Origin: Actinopolymorpha singaporensis
GTDB taxonomy: Bacteria > Actinomycetota > Actinomycetes > Propionibacteriales > Actinopolymorphaceae
Direction: 5' to 3'
Length of the DNA stretch: 64,000 nt
Assembly: GCF_900104745.1 (NCBI RefSeq)
Contig: NZ_LT629732.1
Coordinates: 1,971,981 to 2,035,980 of the forward strand
Shown: positions 42,804 through 51,518 of the stretch, one piece after another
Numbering within the stretch: the first letter of the stretch is position 1
How the letters are laid out: every line of letters begins with the position of its first letter
Notes under the pieces: model-generated
Told to the model about the DNA's origin: nothing
Databases searched by the model: none
Seen by the model: the letters and a program-made list of their open reading frames with translations, nothing else
Made by a program: the position numbers and the translations under genes

Positions 42804-43988
42804 ATGTCTGGACTCCTGCCCGGGTCGCGACCGGTCGTCGCGACGGCAGACGAACTCCTCCTCGACGATCTCGTCCGGCTCGGGACGGCGGCCGGTGCCG
42901 GGTTGGAGGTGGCGGCCGACGCCGGAATAGCGCGCCGGTTATGGTCCGCGGCCCCTCTTGTCCTGGTCGGCGCCGACCTCGTGGCGGACCTCGCCCGCGT
43001 GAGCCCGCCCCGACGCCCGGACGTCGTGGTGGTCAGTCACACCCTGGACAGCCGCGGGTTGTGGCAGGGCGCGGTCGAACTCGGCGCCGAGCACGTTCTG
43101 CAGCTCCCCGACGCGGAGCAGTGGATCGTCCATCGGCTGGCCGACGCCGCCGAGGGTGAGGGGCGGCAGGCGGTCACGGTCGGCGTCGTGGGCGGACGTG
43201 GTGGGGCGGGAGCGTCGACGCTCGCCGCCGCACTTGCGGTGACGGCCGCCGGCCGCGGCGTACGAAGCCTCCTGGTCGACGGCGATCCGCTCGGTGGTGG
43301 CATCGAGCTGATCCTCGGCGGTGAGGACTGCACGGGCATGCGATGGCCGGAGTTGGTGGCGACCGAGGGGAGGGTGAGCGCGGGTGCCCTGCGGTCGGCG
43401 CTGCCGCGCGTCGACGACCTGGTGGTGCTCTCCTGGGACCGCGGCGACCTGCTCACCATCCCGCGAGCGGCGATGCGGTCGGTGCTGAACGCGGCTGTGC
43501 GCGGTGGCGACCTTGTGGTGGTCGACCTGCCCAGACACCTCGACGAGGCCACAGAAGCGGCACTGGCACAGTGCACCCTCGCGCTGCTGGTCGTCCCCGC
43601 CGAGGTACGCGCGGTCGCGGCCGCCGCCCGGGTGAGGTCGGCCGTGAGCGCACTGGTGTCCGACCTTCGGCTGGTGGTCCGCGGGCCGTCACCGGCTGGG
43701 CTGGACGGTGAGGTGGTGGCTGCCGCGCTTGAGCTTCCCCTGGCCGGCGAACTCGCACCCGAGCCACGGCTGGACGTGATGCTCGAACACGGCGAGGCGC
43801 CCGGTCGCCGTGGCAAGGGCCCGCTCGCGGCGTTGTGCCGACGGCTGCTGGCAGACCTGGGCATCGGCTCACCCCGTCAGTCGGCACAGTCATCGCAGTC
43901 ATCGCAGTCGGCTGCGGACCTCGACGCCTGGCCCGCCCGGCGGGCGCGCCCGGACCGGCGGGCCCGTCGGAACGGAACGGCCGCATGA
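42804..43988 (+). CDS. ssd: Ssd-type septum-site regulator/TadZ-like ATPase
   Basis: The product is 394 residues from an ATG at 42804. An N-terminal receiver-like half (DVVVVSHTLDSRGLWQGAVE, VLQLPDAEQWIVHRL) is followed by a MinD/ParA fold with VTVGVVGGRGGAGASTLAAALA in place of a canonical KGGxGKT. SLLVDGDPLGGGIELILG is the family Walker B-like aspartate pair. The lysine is missing from the P-loop, as in other Ssd/TadZ proteins, so ATP hydrolysis may be lost. A tail of QSSQSSQS repeats and basic residues ends it. By family it directs Tad pilus machinery or septum placement. It overlaps tadA by 4 bp. Confidence 0.88.
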   Translation: MSGLLPGSRPVVATADELLLDDLVRLGTAAGAGLEVAADAGIARRLWSAAPLVLVGADLVADLARVSPPRRPDVVVVSHTLDSRGLWQGAVELGAEHVLQLPDAEQWIVHRLADAAEGEGRQAVTVGVVGGRGGAGASTLAAALAVTAAGRGVRSLLVDGDPLGGGIELILGGEDCTGMRWPELVATEGRVSAGALRSALPRVDDLVVLSWDRGDLLTIPRAAMRSVLNAAVRGGDLVVVDLPRHLDEATEAALAQCTLALLVVPAEVRAVAAAARVRSAVSALVSDLRLVVRGPSPAGLDGEVVAAALELPLAGELAPEPRLDVMLEHGEAPGRRGKGPLAALCRRLLADLGIGSPRQSAQSSQSSQSAADLDAWPARRARPDRRARRNGTAA

Positions 43989-45187
43989 CCGGGGCCGCGA
44001 CCGCCGCGACGGTCGACCAGGGACTGCTCGATCGCGTTCGCCAGGTGCTGGCCCAGCAGGCCGTCGATCCAACGCCGGCCCGGGTGGCCGCCGCGCTCGG
44101 GGCAGAGGGCCGGATCCTCGGCGATGCCGCCGTGCTGCGCATCGTGGAGACGCTGCGCCGCGAGCTGGCTGGTGCCGGCCCGCTCGAGGCACTCCTCGCC
44201 GATCCTGCCGTGACCGACGTACTGGTCCAGGGCCCGCGACAGGTGTGGGTCGATCGCGGTGCGGGGCTCGAACCCACCGACGTCGCCTTCGACGACGAGG
44301 CCGCCGTACGACGGCTCGCCCAGCGCCTGGCCGGCGGTGCCGGGCGACGGCTCGACGACGCGACCCCGTTCGTGGACGCACGGCTGGCCGACGGCACCCG
44401 ATTCCACGCCGTACTGGCGCCGGTGTCGACGCGCGGCACCTGCATCTCGCTGCGCGTGCCGCGCCGGCGTGCCTTCGCGGTCGACGAGCTGGTGGCCGAG
44501 GGTTCGGTGCCGGTCGAGGGCGCGCAGCTTCTCGGCAGGCTTGTCAAGGCCAGGTTGGCGTTCCTCGTGTCGGGTGGCACCGGTGTGGGGAAGACCACGC
44601 TGCTGGCCGCCCTGCTGTCCCTGGTCCCGGCATCCGATCGGCTCGTCCTTGTGGAGGACTCAGGGGAGCTGGCGCCCGATCACCCGAACGTCGTCGCGTT
44701 GGAGGCGCGCCCGGCAAACCTCGAGGGCGCGGGTGAGATCACCGTTCGTACGTTGGTGCGACAGGCGCTGCGGATGCGGCCCGACCGGCTGGTGGTCGGC
44801 GAGGTCAGGGGAGCTGAGGTCGTCGACCTGCTGGCGGCGCTCAACACCGGCCACGAGGGCGGCTGCGGCACGCTGCACGCCAACTCCGCCGCGGAGGTGC
44901 CCGCGCGGATCGAGGCGCTCGGCGTCGCCGCCGGACTGGGACGAGCCGCCGTGCACAGCCAACTGGCCGCGGCGGTCGACGTGGACGTGCATCTGGTTCG
45001 TGGCCGGGACGGTCGACGTCGGGTGGGCGAGATCTGCGTGTTCGAACGCCAGGCCAACGGGTTGGTGGCGGCAGTGTCGGCGGTGAGGTTCGACGCCGAC
45101 GGCGAGGTGCGGGTCGGTGCCGGCCTGCCCCGGCTGCGCCGGTTGCTGACCAGGCGGGACGTGGGCGACCGTGGTGGTGCTCGATGA
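43985..45187 (+). CDS. tadA: TadA-type secretion ATPase
   Basis: The product is 400 residues from an ATG at 43985 overlapping the ssd stop. The N1 part LRRELAGAGPLEALLADPAVTDVLVQGP is typical of CpaF/TadA. The ATPase core has Walker A LVSGGTGVGKTTLLAALL, the Asp box VLVEDSGEL, and Walker B MRPDRLVVGEVRGAEVVDLL with the H-box GHEGGCGTLHAN. It forms a hexamer powering pilus assembly. It overlaps the tadB-like gene, so the whole set to 46703 is one coupled operon. Confidence 0.92.
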   Translation: MTGAATAATVDQGLLDRVRQVLAQQAVDPTPARVAAALGAEGRILGDAAVLRIVETLRRELAGAGPLEALLADPAVTDVLVQGPRQVWVDRGAGLEPTDVAFDDEAAVRRLAQRLAGGAGRRLDDATPFVDARLADGTRFHAVLAPVSTRGTCISLRVPRRRAFAVDELVAEGSVPVEGAQLLGRLVKARLAFLVSGGTGVGKTTLLAALLSLVPASDRLVLVEDSGELAPDHPNVVALEARPANLEGAGEITVRTLVRQALRMRPDRLVVGEVRGAEVVDLLAALNTGHEGGCGTLHANSAAEVPARIEALGVAAGLGRAAVHSQLAAAVDVDVHLVRGRDGRRRVGEICVFERQANGLVAAVSAVRFDADGEVRVGAGLPRLRRLLTRRDVGDRGGAR

Positions 45188-45975
45188 GCTCCGGGGCGGT
45201 TATCGTCGCTTGCCTGGTCGGTCTTGCCGTCGCCCTGTGCGTGCCGGCCCCGCCGAGCACTCTGCTACGTCGCCTGGGCACGGAAGGCTCCGCGGCCGCG
45301 CCGCCTGCCGGCGGCGGGCGTCCTGCGAACCGCGGCACCGGCTCCGATTCATCTCCGAGCGGTCGGCGGACCCGCTCTCTTCGAACTCACCCACTCCATG
45401 CGCTCGGCCGTCGGCTCGGCGGCGTGTGGTCCCGGCGCCGGGCCGTGCGCCACCGGCGAGCGGCCCTGTGGGAGGCGACCGAGACCGTCGCTGCCGAACT
45501 CCGCGCAGGTCGCAGCGCCGACCAGGCACTCGTGGCCGCGGCAGGCATCTTCCCCGACCTCACACCGGTCGCCGCCGTGAGCAGGATGGGCGGTGACGTG
45601 CCTGCCGCCCTGCGCATGGTGCGCGCGCCGGGTACGGAGCCGCTGCGGCGGCTCGCCGTGGCGTGGTCGGTTGCCGGAGGCACCGGAGCCGGCCTCGCCG
45701 TCGTTCTGGAGCGGATCGCCCACGGGATGCGGGCGGAGGAGCGTCTCCGGGAAGAGGTCGCCGCCACCCTGGCGGCACCTCGGGCCACTGCCCGGATGCT
45801 CGCCGTCATGCCGCTCCTGGGGCTGGCTCTCGGTGCGGGAGTCGGCGCCAACCCGTTGGCCTTCCTCCTCCGAACTCCTTACGGCCTGGGCTGCCTGCTG
45901 TTGGGCACGCTCCTTGCCGCGACCGGCGTGTGGTGGGTCGAACGCCTGGCTGCCCGCGCGGAGGGACGACCGTGA
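45184..45975 (+). CDS. tadB: TadB-like inner membrane platform protein
   Basis: The product is 263 residues from an ATG at 45184. One N-terminal membrane helix (AVIVACLVGLAVALCVP) and a basic linker precede the T2SF core: ATETVAAELRAGRSADQALVAAAGIFP and RLAVAWSVAGGTGAGLAVVLERIAHGMRAEERLREEVAATL, the family motif with E-E-xxx-E, then two membrane helices near the C-terminus. It should form the cytoplasmic-membrane base of the Tad pilus with its tadC-like partner. The gene is overlapped at both ends by its neighbours. Confidence 0.85.
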   Translation: MSSGAVIVACLVGLAVALCVPAPPSTLLRRLGTEGSAAAPPAGGGRPANRGTGSDSSPSGRRTRSLRTHPLHALGRRLGGVWSRRRAVRHRRAALWEATETVAAELRAGRSADQALVAAAGIFPDLTPVAAVSRMGGDVPAALRMVRAPGTEPLRRLAVAWSVAGGTGAGLAVVLERIAHGMRAEERLREEVAATLAAPRATARMLAVMPLLGLALGAGVGANPLAFLLRTPYGLGCLLLGTLLAATGVWWVERLAARAEGRP

Positions 45976-46703
45976 GCTTCCTGGTCGCCGCCCTCGTCGG
46001 CGCGGCGGTGCTCACGTGGGCCGCCCCGGCGAGGGCTCGCCGGCGACTGGACCGCGTTCGTCCACGGCCTCCGGTGTCCCGCGAACGCGCGCCGGTGCGC
46101 GGGCGAGAGCGGCGAATCCGGCCGCTGGCCGCCGTACTCGCGGGGTGCGCGGCCGCGGTGGTCGTGGGGGGTGTCACCGGGCTCGTCCTCGGGGTGGTCG
46201 CGGCGTTCGCGGTGCCGTGGGTGCTGGGCCGACTGGAGCCCCGGGAGGTGCGCCGTCGCCGCGAACAACTCGCTGCGGACCTACCATTCGTCGCCGACCT
46301 GCTGGCCGGATGCCTGCGTGCCGGCAGTTCACCCCAGCGGGCGATCGAGGCCATCGCGGAGGAGTTGGAAGGGCCCACGGGCAGCGCGCTCGCACAGGTG
46401 GCCACGGGGTTCCGGCTCGGCGCGGACGCCCGAACGGCATGGTCCGGCTTCCTCGCCGAGGAGCGGCTGGCGCCGTTCGGGCGGGCCATGGTGCGGGTCT
46501 GGGACTCCGGTGCACCGCTGGCGAGCACTCTCGACCGGCTGGCCGACGATGCCCGGGCCGCACTCCGGGCGCGAAACGACCAGCGCGCCAGAACGGTCGG
46601 GGTACGCGCGGCCGCGCCACTTGGGCTGTGCTTCCTTCCCGCGTTCGTCCTGGTGGGCATCGTCCCGCTGGTCGCGGGCGCGGTGGACGCCTTCCTGCGT
46701 TGA
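45972..46703 (+). CDS. tadC: TadC-like inner membrane platform protein
   Basis: The product is 243 residues from a GTG at 45972 overlapping tadB. Two N-terminal helices (FLVAALVGAAVLTWAAP, AAVLAGCAAAVVVGGVTGLVL) are followed by the type II F domain LAADLPFVADLLAGCLRAGSSPQRAIEAIAEELEG, then RVWDSGAPLASTLDRLADDARAALRARNDQRARTVGVRAA, and a final helix FLPAFVLVGIVPLVAG. It pairs with TadB in the pilus base. It is the last gene of the overlapping ssd-tadA-tadB-tadC block. Confidence 0.85.
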   Translation: MSFLVAALVGAAVLTWAAPARARRRLDRVRPRPPVSRERAPVRGRERRIRPLAAVLAGCAAAVVVGGVTGLVLGVVAAFAVPWVLGRLEPREVRRRREQLAADLPFVADLLAGCLRAGSSPQRAIEAIAEELEGPTGSALAQVATGFRLGADARTAWSGFLAEERLAPFGRAMVRVWDSGAPLASTLDRLADDARAALRARNDQRARTVGVRAAAPLGLCFLPAFVLVGIVPLVAGAVDAFLR

Positions 46704-47049
46704 GGGTCCGGCTCGTCTCGGGCCAGCCCGGCGGATGCCGCCATGCGGGGACGTGCGTCTTTGCTCCTTCCCGTGATCGTGATGCGCGCCTCGGAGCCCG
46801 TGTCAACCTGCCCTTGCGCAGATGGATCGGTTGTCGAATCGCTCCTGTCCTCGAGTCGGTGCTCTTCTACCTGTGTGCCCAGACCCCTTTGCAGGGTTGG
46901 TGATTCGTCCACAGGTGTCGGGCCGGCCGAGTTGTCCTCAGGGCCGGGTGGGACCGCACTCCCGCCGTCATCTTTCCAGCATTGTCGATGCATCGCCTCG
47001 GGCATCGGGGCGCCGGACCGGCCGGTCGCCGGAACTCCTGGAGGTACCT
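46704..47049. other. Intergenic stretch before the pilin-like gene
   Basis: About 345 bp with no credible gene between tadC and the DUF4244 peptide. It probably holds a separate promoter for the abundant pilin-like product. I see no clear hairpin or operator. Confidence 0.35.
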
Positions 47050-47229
47050 ATGCGCAAGGTGCGTCAGCTCTCTCGCCCGGACGAGCGGGGCATGACCACG
47101 GCGGAGTACGCCGTGGGCACCGTGGCCGCGGCCAGCTTCGCCGGTCTGCTGATCAAGCTGCTGACGAGTTCGGAGGTGCAGCAGCTGTTGATGAAGCTCG
47201 TCAAGGCCGCGTTGAGCCTGGCGGGCTGA
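47050..47229 (+). CDS. DUF4244 small pilin-like (Flp) peptide
   Basis: The product is 59 residues from an ATG at 47050 with GGAGG six bases upstream. A basic start (MRKVRQLSRPDERG) leads to GMTTAEYAVGTVAAASFAGLLIKLL, a type IV pilin-like helix with G-M-T-T-A-E-Y. The glycine marks the prepilin-peptidase cut, and the glutamate is at +5 as in Flp pilins. The rest forms an amphipathic helix. It matches DUF4244/Rv3656c. No prepilin peptidase gene is seen in this window, so processing would use an enzyme encoded elsewhere. Confidence 0.88.
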   Translation: MRKVRQLSRPDERGMTTAEYAVGTVAAASFAGLLIKLLTSSEVQQLLMKLVKAALSLAG

Positions 47230-47327
47230 TCGCGGGGGCCGACCCGCCTGCCGAGTCCGGGCGGGCCGGCCACCCCGGCGGCAGTGGACGAGGAGAGTGG
47301 TGAGGCGGTCGTGGTGCTGGAGCGAAG

Positions 47328-47717
47328 GTGAACGGAGGCGACGTGAAGGTGGAGCCGGGAAGGCGCGGCGAGGCGGGCATGGTGACGGCCGAGACCGCGG
47401 TGACGTTGACCGCGCTGGTCGCGGTGACGCTCGGAATGACGTGGGTGGTCGCGGTGGTCGGAATCCAGGCCCGCTGCGTCGACGCCGCACGCGACACCGC
47501 TCGCGCGGTGGCCCGCGGTGAGTCCGTCGACGCCGGCGAGGAGGAGGGGAGGCGCAGCGCGCCCGAGGGCGCCCGGATCACGGTGCGTCGCGGCGGCGGT
47601 GTGGCGAGCGTCGACGTGGTCGCGGACGCCAGGCCGTCCTGGCCGGTGTTGTCCAGGCTGCCGGCGGTCACGGTGGGCGGGCACGCGGTCGTGGCGCTCG
47701 AGCCGGGGGTCTCCTGA
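47328..47717 (+). CDS. tadE: TadE-family pseudopilin
   Basis: The product is 129 residues. Two GTG starts are possible: 47328 (GGAG five bases upstream) and 47343 (GGAGG four bases upstream). After RRGEAGMVTAETAVTLTAL comes one membrane helix VTLGMTWVVAVVGIQARCVDAARDTARAVARGE, the TadE/pseudopilin pattern with E after the cut site. The C-terminal ~60 residues are strand-rich and should be outside the membrane. It corresponds to Rv3655c. It lies 1 bp before the next pseudopilin gene. Confidence 0.83.
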   Translation: MNGGDVKVEPGRRGEAGMVTAETAVTLTALVAVTLGMTWVVAVVGIQARCVDAARDTARAVARGESVDAGEEEGRRSAPEGARITVRRGGGVASVDVVADARPSWPVLSRLPAVTVGGHAVVALEPGVS

Positions 47718-47718
47718 C

Positions 47719-48129
47719 ATGGCACACGCGAACTGCCTGGCGCAGATCAACCTACCGGTGGCGAAGGCGTTCGGGCGCGGACGTGAACGCGGCAGCGGCA
47801 GCGTCTGGACGTTGGCGGCGGCCGCGATCGTGGTCATGGCGGCGGTGGTGTCGACGACGATGGTCGCCGTCGTGAGCGCGGGTCGCAGAGCCGACACCGC
47901 GGCGGACCTCGCGGCGCTGTCGGCCGCGGCGGTTCGCCCGGACCAGCTCGGATCCGCCTGCGCCGTGGCCAACCGGATCGCGGCGGCACACCGGGCTCGC
48001 CTCGTCGCCTGTGCGGTGGAAGGGAGCGAGGTGGATGTGACCGTGGAGGCGCATCCGGCCGCGCCAGGAGGTGAGCTGTTCGTCGTGCGGGCACGAGCAC
48101 GCGCCGGCCCGACCACCCAACCGCCCTGA
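47719..48129 (+). CDS. Rv3654c-type TadE/TadG-like secreted protein
   Basis: The product is 136 residues from an ATG at 47719. After a basic start, RGSGSVWTLAAAAIVVMAAVVSTTMVAVVSAGRRADTAADLAALSAA is the family signature: a helix followed by R-x-A-D-x-A-A-D-L-A-A-L-x-A. A conserved cysteine pair (GSACAVAN, LVACAVEG) and a short beta part follow. In M. tuberculosis the homologous protein is exported and has been linked to host cell interaction. Here it ends the pilus operon. Confidence 0.83.
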   Translation: MAHANCLAQINLPVAKAFGRGRERGSGSVWTLAAAAIVVMAAVVSTTMVAVVSAGRRADTAADLAALSAAAVRPDQLGSACAVANRIAAAHRARLVACAVEGSEVDVTVEAHPAAPGGELFVVRARARAGPTTQPP

Positions 48130-48191
48130 CAGTGAAGGTGCCCGGAGTCGACGCGAGAGGCCCGCGGAGGGCGCGGGCGGAGGTCAGGTGC

Positions 48192-48848
48192 TCACGGCAT
48201 GGGGTCCTGGCGGACACCGTGCTGAGGCTCGCCGGCCGGCGAGACGGACCTGTTGGCGTGCCCACCGGGGTCGGTGCGGCGTCCGGTGTCTTCGGGACCG
48301 CCTGCGTTTCCGGGACCGCCCGCGCTTCCGGGCCGGCCGGGCTCACCGGTCGGGTGGTCACGAGTGCCGTGCTCGGTCGGTCCGCTCGAAGCGGCGCCGG
48401 ACTCGCCCGATCCCGGGGAGGTCCCCGCGTCGGCGGCGTGCCGCGGCGCTGTGGCCCCGCCCGCGGCCTGGCTGGTCCCGCCGGAGCCGGACCCCACCTG
48501 GCCACCGGCCGTGGAGCCGCCACCGGCCGTGGAGCCGCCGCCGGCAGCCGTGCCGCCGCCGGCAGCCGTGCCGCCGCCGGCAGCCGTGCCGGTGCCGTCG
48601 GCCGGCCGCTGGCGTAGTTCCTTCAGCTCCCGCCGACGGGTACGCCACCGCTTGGTGCCGACCACCAGGCACCAGACACCGAACGCGCCCGCGATCGTGA
48701 CGCCGACGCCGATGAAGAAGAAGGTCGCGGTGGAGCTCTCGATCCGCAGTGGCCCGAGCTCGACAGCCGTCGGCTGACCACCTCCAACCGCGATACCGAT
48801 CGCGGAAGCGATCAGCACGAGCACCAGAATGACTCCGACGACGATCAT
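48192..48848 (-). CDS. Two-helix membrane protein with glycine-rich repeat tail
   Basis: The product is 218 residues from an ATG at 48848 overlapping the helicase stop (ATGA), so it is translated with the helicase. Two membrane helices (IVVGVILVLVLIASAIGIAVG and STATFFFIGVGVTIAGAFGVWCLVVG) surround a short strand region; WRTRRRELKELRQR is a basic stop. The remaining ~130 residues are disordered, with five six-residue repeats (GTAAGG three times, GSTAGG twice) and more Gly/Pro/Ser. I do not recognise the family. Linkage to a DNA helicase is unusual but may be chance. Confidence 0.65.
   Translation of the reverse strand: MIVVGVILVLVLIASAIGIAVGGGQPTAVELGPLRIESSTATFFFIGVGVTIAGAFGVWCLVVGTKRWRTRRRELKELRQRPADGTGTAAGGGTAAGGGTAAGGGSTAGGGSTAGGQVGSGSGGTSQAAGGATAPRHAADAGTSPGSGESGAASSGPTEHGTRDHPTGEPGRPGSAGGPGNAGGPEDTGRRTDPGGHANRSVSPAGEPQHGVRQDPMP
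48501..48590 (-). repeat. Five 18-bp tandem repeats inside the membrane protein gene
   Basis: Two copies of GCCACCGGCCGTGGAGCC (48501-48536) are followed by three copies of GCCGCCGGCAGCCGTGCC (48537-48590). They encode the GSTAGG and GTAAGG units. Length is in multiples of three codons, so copy number can change without frameshift. Confidence 0.85.
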
Positions 48849-51361
48849 GTGCCGTCATCTCCTTCGACAGGCCGGGCCTCGCGCGGCGCCCCGTTGAGCA
48901 GAACATCCAGCAGCCGGACAGCACCGGACTTGTCGAGCGGATTGTTGCCGTTTCCGCACTTCGGGGAGTGTACGCATGATGGGCAGCCGTCGGCGCAATG
49001 ACAAGCCGCGATCGCATCGCGTGTCGCCGCGAGCCACTGTGCGGCCGCGGTGAAGCCGCGCTCGGCGAAACCCGCGCCGCCCGGGTGCCCGTCGTAGACG
49101 AACACCGTCATCCGGCCGGTGTCCGGATGCAGGGCGGTGGAGACTCCGCCCACGTCCCACCGGTCGCAGGTGGCGAACAACGGCAGCAGGCCGATGGCCG
49201 CGTGCTCGGCGGCGTGCGCGGCGCCCCCGACGTCCGCACGGCCGAGTCCGGCCTCGGCGAGCTGGTCCTCCGACACCGTCCACCAGACCGCCCGGGTCTG
49301 CAGGGTGCGGGGCGGAAGGGTCAGCGGCACCTCACCGAGCACCTCACCGCTGACCAGCCGCCTGCGCAGATAGGCCACGACGCGGTTCTCCACCTTCACC
49401 GAGCCGAAGTCGAGGGTCGCCTCACCCCATCGCTCGCCGCGTTCGCTGTCCAGGACCTCGATGTCGGTGATCTCGCGGGCGGTGGTGGAGTAGTCGGGCT
49501 CGGCGCGTTCGACGAGGGCGACGGCGGCCTCGAGGTCGAGGTGGTCCACCACGTATGTCGCGCCCTGGTGGAGGTAGACCGCGCCGTCGTGCACCGACGT
49601 GTGTGCCGCGCCGGCGTCGACCGTGCCGAGCAGCCGGCCGGTCGACCCCTCCACCACGCGTACGAGCTGCCCGTCGACCGAACGGATGTCGGCCAGGTCG
49701 CTGGCCCGGCCGCGGCGGGTCCAGAACCACCCGTGCGGGCGCCGGCGCACCATGCCTTCCGCCTCCAGTGCCTGCAGCGCGGCGGGCGCGGAGGGGCCGA
49801 AGCGGTCGATGTCGGCGTCGGTGATCGGGAGTTCGGCAGCGGCCGCCGCCACGTGTGGCTTGACGACGTACGGGTTGTCGGGATCCAGCACGGTCGCCTC
49901 GACCGGTGGGCCGAACACAGCCTCCGGGTGCTGGACGAGGTAGTTGTCCAGCGGATCGTCCCGGGCGACGAAGACCGCGAGCGCGCCCTGGCCGTCGCGT
50001 CCGGCCCGTCCCGCCTGCTGCCACAACGAGGCGCGAGTGCCCGGATAGCCGGCGACCAGCACGGCGTCCAGCCCGGCGATGTCCACGCCGAGCTCGAGTG
50101 CGTTCGTCGCCGCGACGCCGAGCAGGCTGCGGTTCTGCAGGGCGCGTTCGAGGGCGCGGCGTTCCTCCGGCAGGTAGCCCGCACGATAGGCGGCGACCCG
50201 TGAGGGCAACTCGGCGGCGACCTCGGCGAGGTGCTCGCGGGCCTGGACGGCCACCACCTCCGCGCCGCGCCTGGAGCGGATGAACGCGACAGTTCGTACG
50301 CCGTCGGCCACGAGGTCGGCGAGCAGGTCGGCCGTCTCCGCGGTGGCGCTGCGGCGGACAGGCGCGCCTCCCTCGCCGGTGAGCCCGGTGAACGGCGGCT
50401 CCCACAGCGCGAACGCCAGCCCGCCATGAGGTGAGGCGTCCTCGGCCACCGCGCGTACCGGCACACCGGTCAGCCGGCTCGCCGAACCGGCCGGCTCGGA
50501 CACAGTCGCGGAGGCCAGCACGAACGTGGGATCAGCGCCGTAGTGCGCCACGATCCGGCGCAGCCGGCGCAGCACCTGCGCGACGTGCGACCCGAACACG
50601 CCGCGGTAGTGGTGGCACTCGTCGACGACGACGTACCGCAGCGAGCCCAGGAACCTCGCCCACCGCGCGTGGGCGGGCAGGATCGACCGGTGCAACATGT
50701 CGGGGTTGGTCAGGATGTACGCCGCGTGGTCGCGGGCCCAGTCGCGTTCGGCCCACCCGCTGTCGCCGTCGCACGTGGTCGCGAGCGCGTCCTCGCCGGC
50801 AAGTTCGCTCACCGCGCGGAACTGGTCCGCGGCCAGCGCCTTGGTCGGGGAGAGATACAACGCGGTGCCGGCGCGGCGGCGGGTGGTTTCCCCGTCCGGG
50901 CCGGTGAGGATCTCGCTGAGCACCGGAAGCAGGTAGCCGAGGGACTTCCCGGAGGCGGTCCCGGTGGCGAGGACGACGTGCTCGCCGTCCCGAGCCAGCT
51001 GCGCGGCGAGCGCCTGGTGAGTCCAGGGGCGGTGGATGCCGGCGGCGGCGAGCCGGTCGAGGACCTGTCGCGGCACCCAGGAAGGCCACTCGACCGTACG
51101 TCCCTGCCGGGCGGGAACGTGCTCCACGTGGGTCACGCGTTCGACGCGGCCGGACCCGAGCGTGAGCCGGTCCAGCAAAGCCGCGGGGTCGGTGGCCCGG
51201 CCCGCGCCCGCACCACGCCTCCTGGCGGCGCGTTCCTCCACGGGACGTTCCCGACTGGGGCGTTCCTGGGCGGGGACGCCCGGAGCGCGACGGTCCTGGG
51301 CGGATGCGTCGGACGGCTGGGAACGGGACGGCCGGCTGAATGACACGAAGGACAGTGTCAC
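48845..51361 (-). CDS. DUF1998-containing SF2 helicase (SftH/MrfA type)
   Basis: About 838 residues from a GTG at 51361; frames run further up without sense and no strong ribosome site marks the start. Motifs in order: Q-like PWTHQALAAQLARDGEHVVLATGTASGKSLGYLLP (I), LYLSPTKALAADQF (Ia), TCDGDS, ILTNPDMLH (Ib), YVVVDECHHYRG (DEAH-like, II), LASATVSEP (III), then the second RecA half with VAFIRSRRGAE, ALELGVDIAGLDAVLVAGYPGT (V) and WQQAGRAGRDGQ (VI). The C-terminal DUF1998 domain has four close cysteines around CHCADGCPSC and then SPKCG. M. smegmatis SftH and B. subtilis MrfA of this family move 3' to 5' on ssDNA; MrfA repairs mitomycin damage. Corresponds to Rv3649. Confidence 0.9.
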   Translation of the reverse strand: MTLSFVSFSRPSRSQPSDASAQDRRAPGVPAQERPSRERPVEERAARRRGAGAGRATDPAALLDRLTLGSGRVERVTHVEHVPARQGRTVEWPSWVPRQVLDRLAAAGIHRPWTHQALAAQLARDGEHVVLATGTASGKSLGYLLPVLSEILTGPDGETTRRRAGTALYLSPTKALAADQFRAVSELAGEDALATTCDGDSGWAERDWARDHAAYILTNPDMLHRSILPAHARWARFLGSLRYVVVDECHHYRGVFGSHVAQVLRRLRRIVAHYGADPTFVLASATVSEPAGSASRLTGVPVRAVAEDASPHGGLAFALWEPPFTGLTGEGGAPVRRSATAETADLLADLVADGVRTVAFIRSRRGAEVVAVQAREHLAEVAAELPSRVAAYRAGYLPEERRALERALQNRSLLGVAATNALELGVDIAGLDAVLVAGYPGTRASLWQQAGRAGRDGQGALAVFVARDDPLDNYLVQHPEAVFGPPVEATVLDPDNPYVVKPHVAAAAAELPITDADIDRFGPSAPAALQALEAEGMVRRRPHGWFWTRRGRASDLADIRSVDGQLVRVVEGSTGRLLGTVDAGAAHTSVHDGAVYLHQGATYVVDHLDLEAAVALVERAEPDYSTTAREITDIEVLDSERGERWGEATLDFGSVKVENRVVAYLRRRLVSGEVLGEVPLTLPPRTLQTRAVWWTVSEDQLAEAGLGRADVGGAAHAAEHAAIGLLPLFATCDRWDVGGVSTALHPDTGRMTVFVYDGHPGGAGFAERGFTAAAQWLAATRDAIAACHCADGCPSCVHSPKCGNGNNPLDKSGAVRLLDVLLNGAPREARPVEGDDGT

Positions 51362-51418
51362 ACCGTCCCACCGACAAGTCGCGGCACAGGCGTGGCGTGG
51401 GCGGCACGGGCCGACGCC

Positions 51419-51518
51419 GGGGCGGTACCAAAAGGCTGCGCCCGGGGCGGTACCAAGGGGCTGCGCCCGGGGCGGTACCAAGGGGCTGCGCCCGGGGCGG
51501 TACGAAAGGACTGCGCCC
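51419..51518. repeat. Four 25-bp tandem repeats between helicase and bldG
   Basis: Units at 51419, 51444, 51469 and 51494 share GGGGCGGTACCAA followed by a GGCTGCGCCC half. Units 2 and 3 are identical. Units 1 and 4 differ at a few bases, and unit 4 has GGTACG. Each carries the 6-bp palindrome GGTACC. The block lies in the divergent 335-bp region. The frames that cross it are not recognisable protein. The period of ~2.4 helical turns and the intergenic site suggest a protein-binding array or expansion repeat. Confidence 0.8.
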
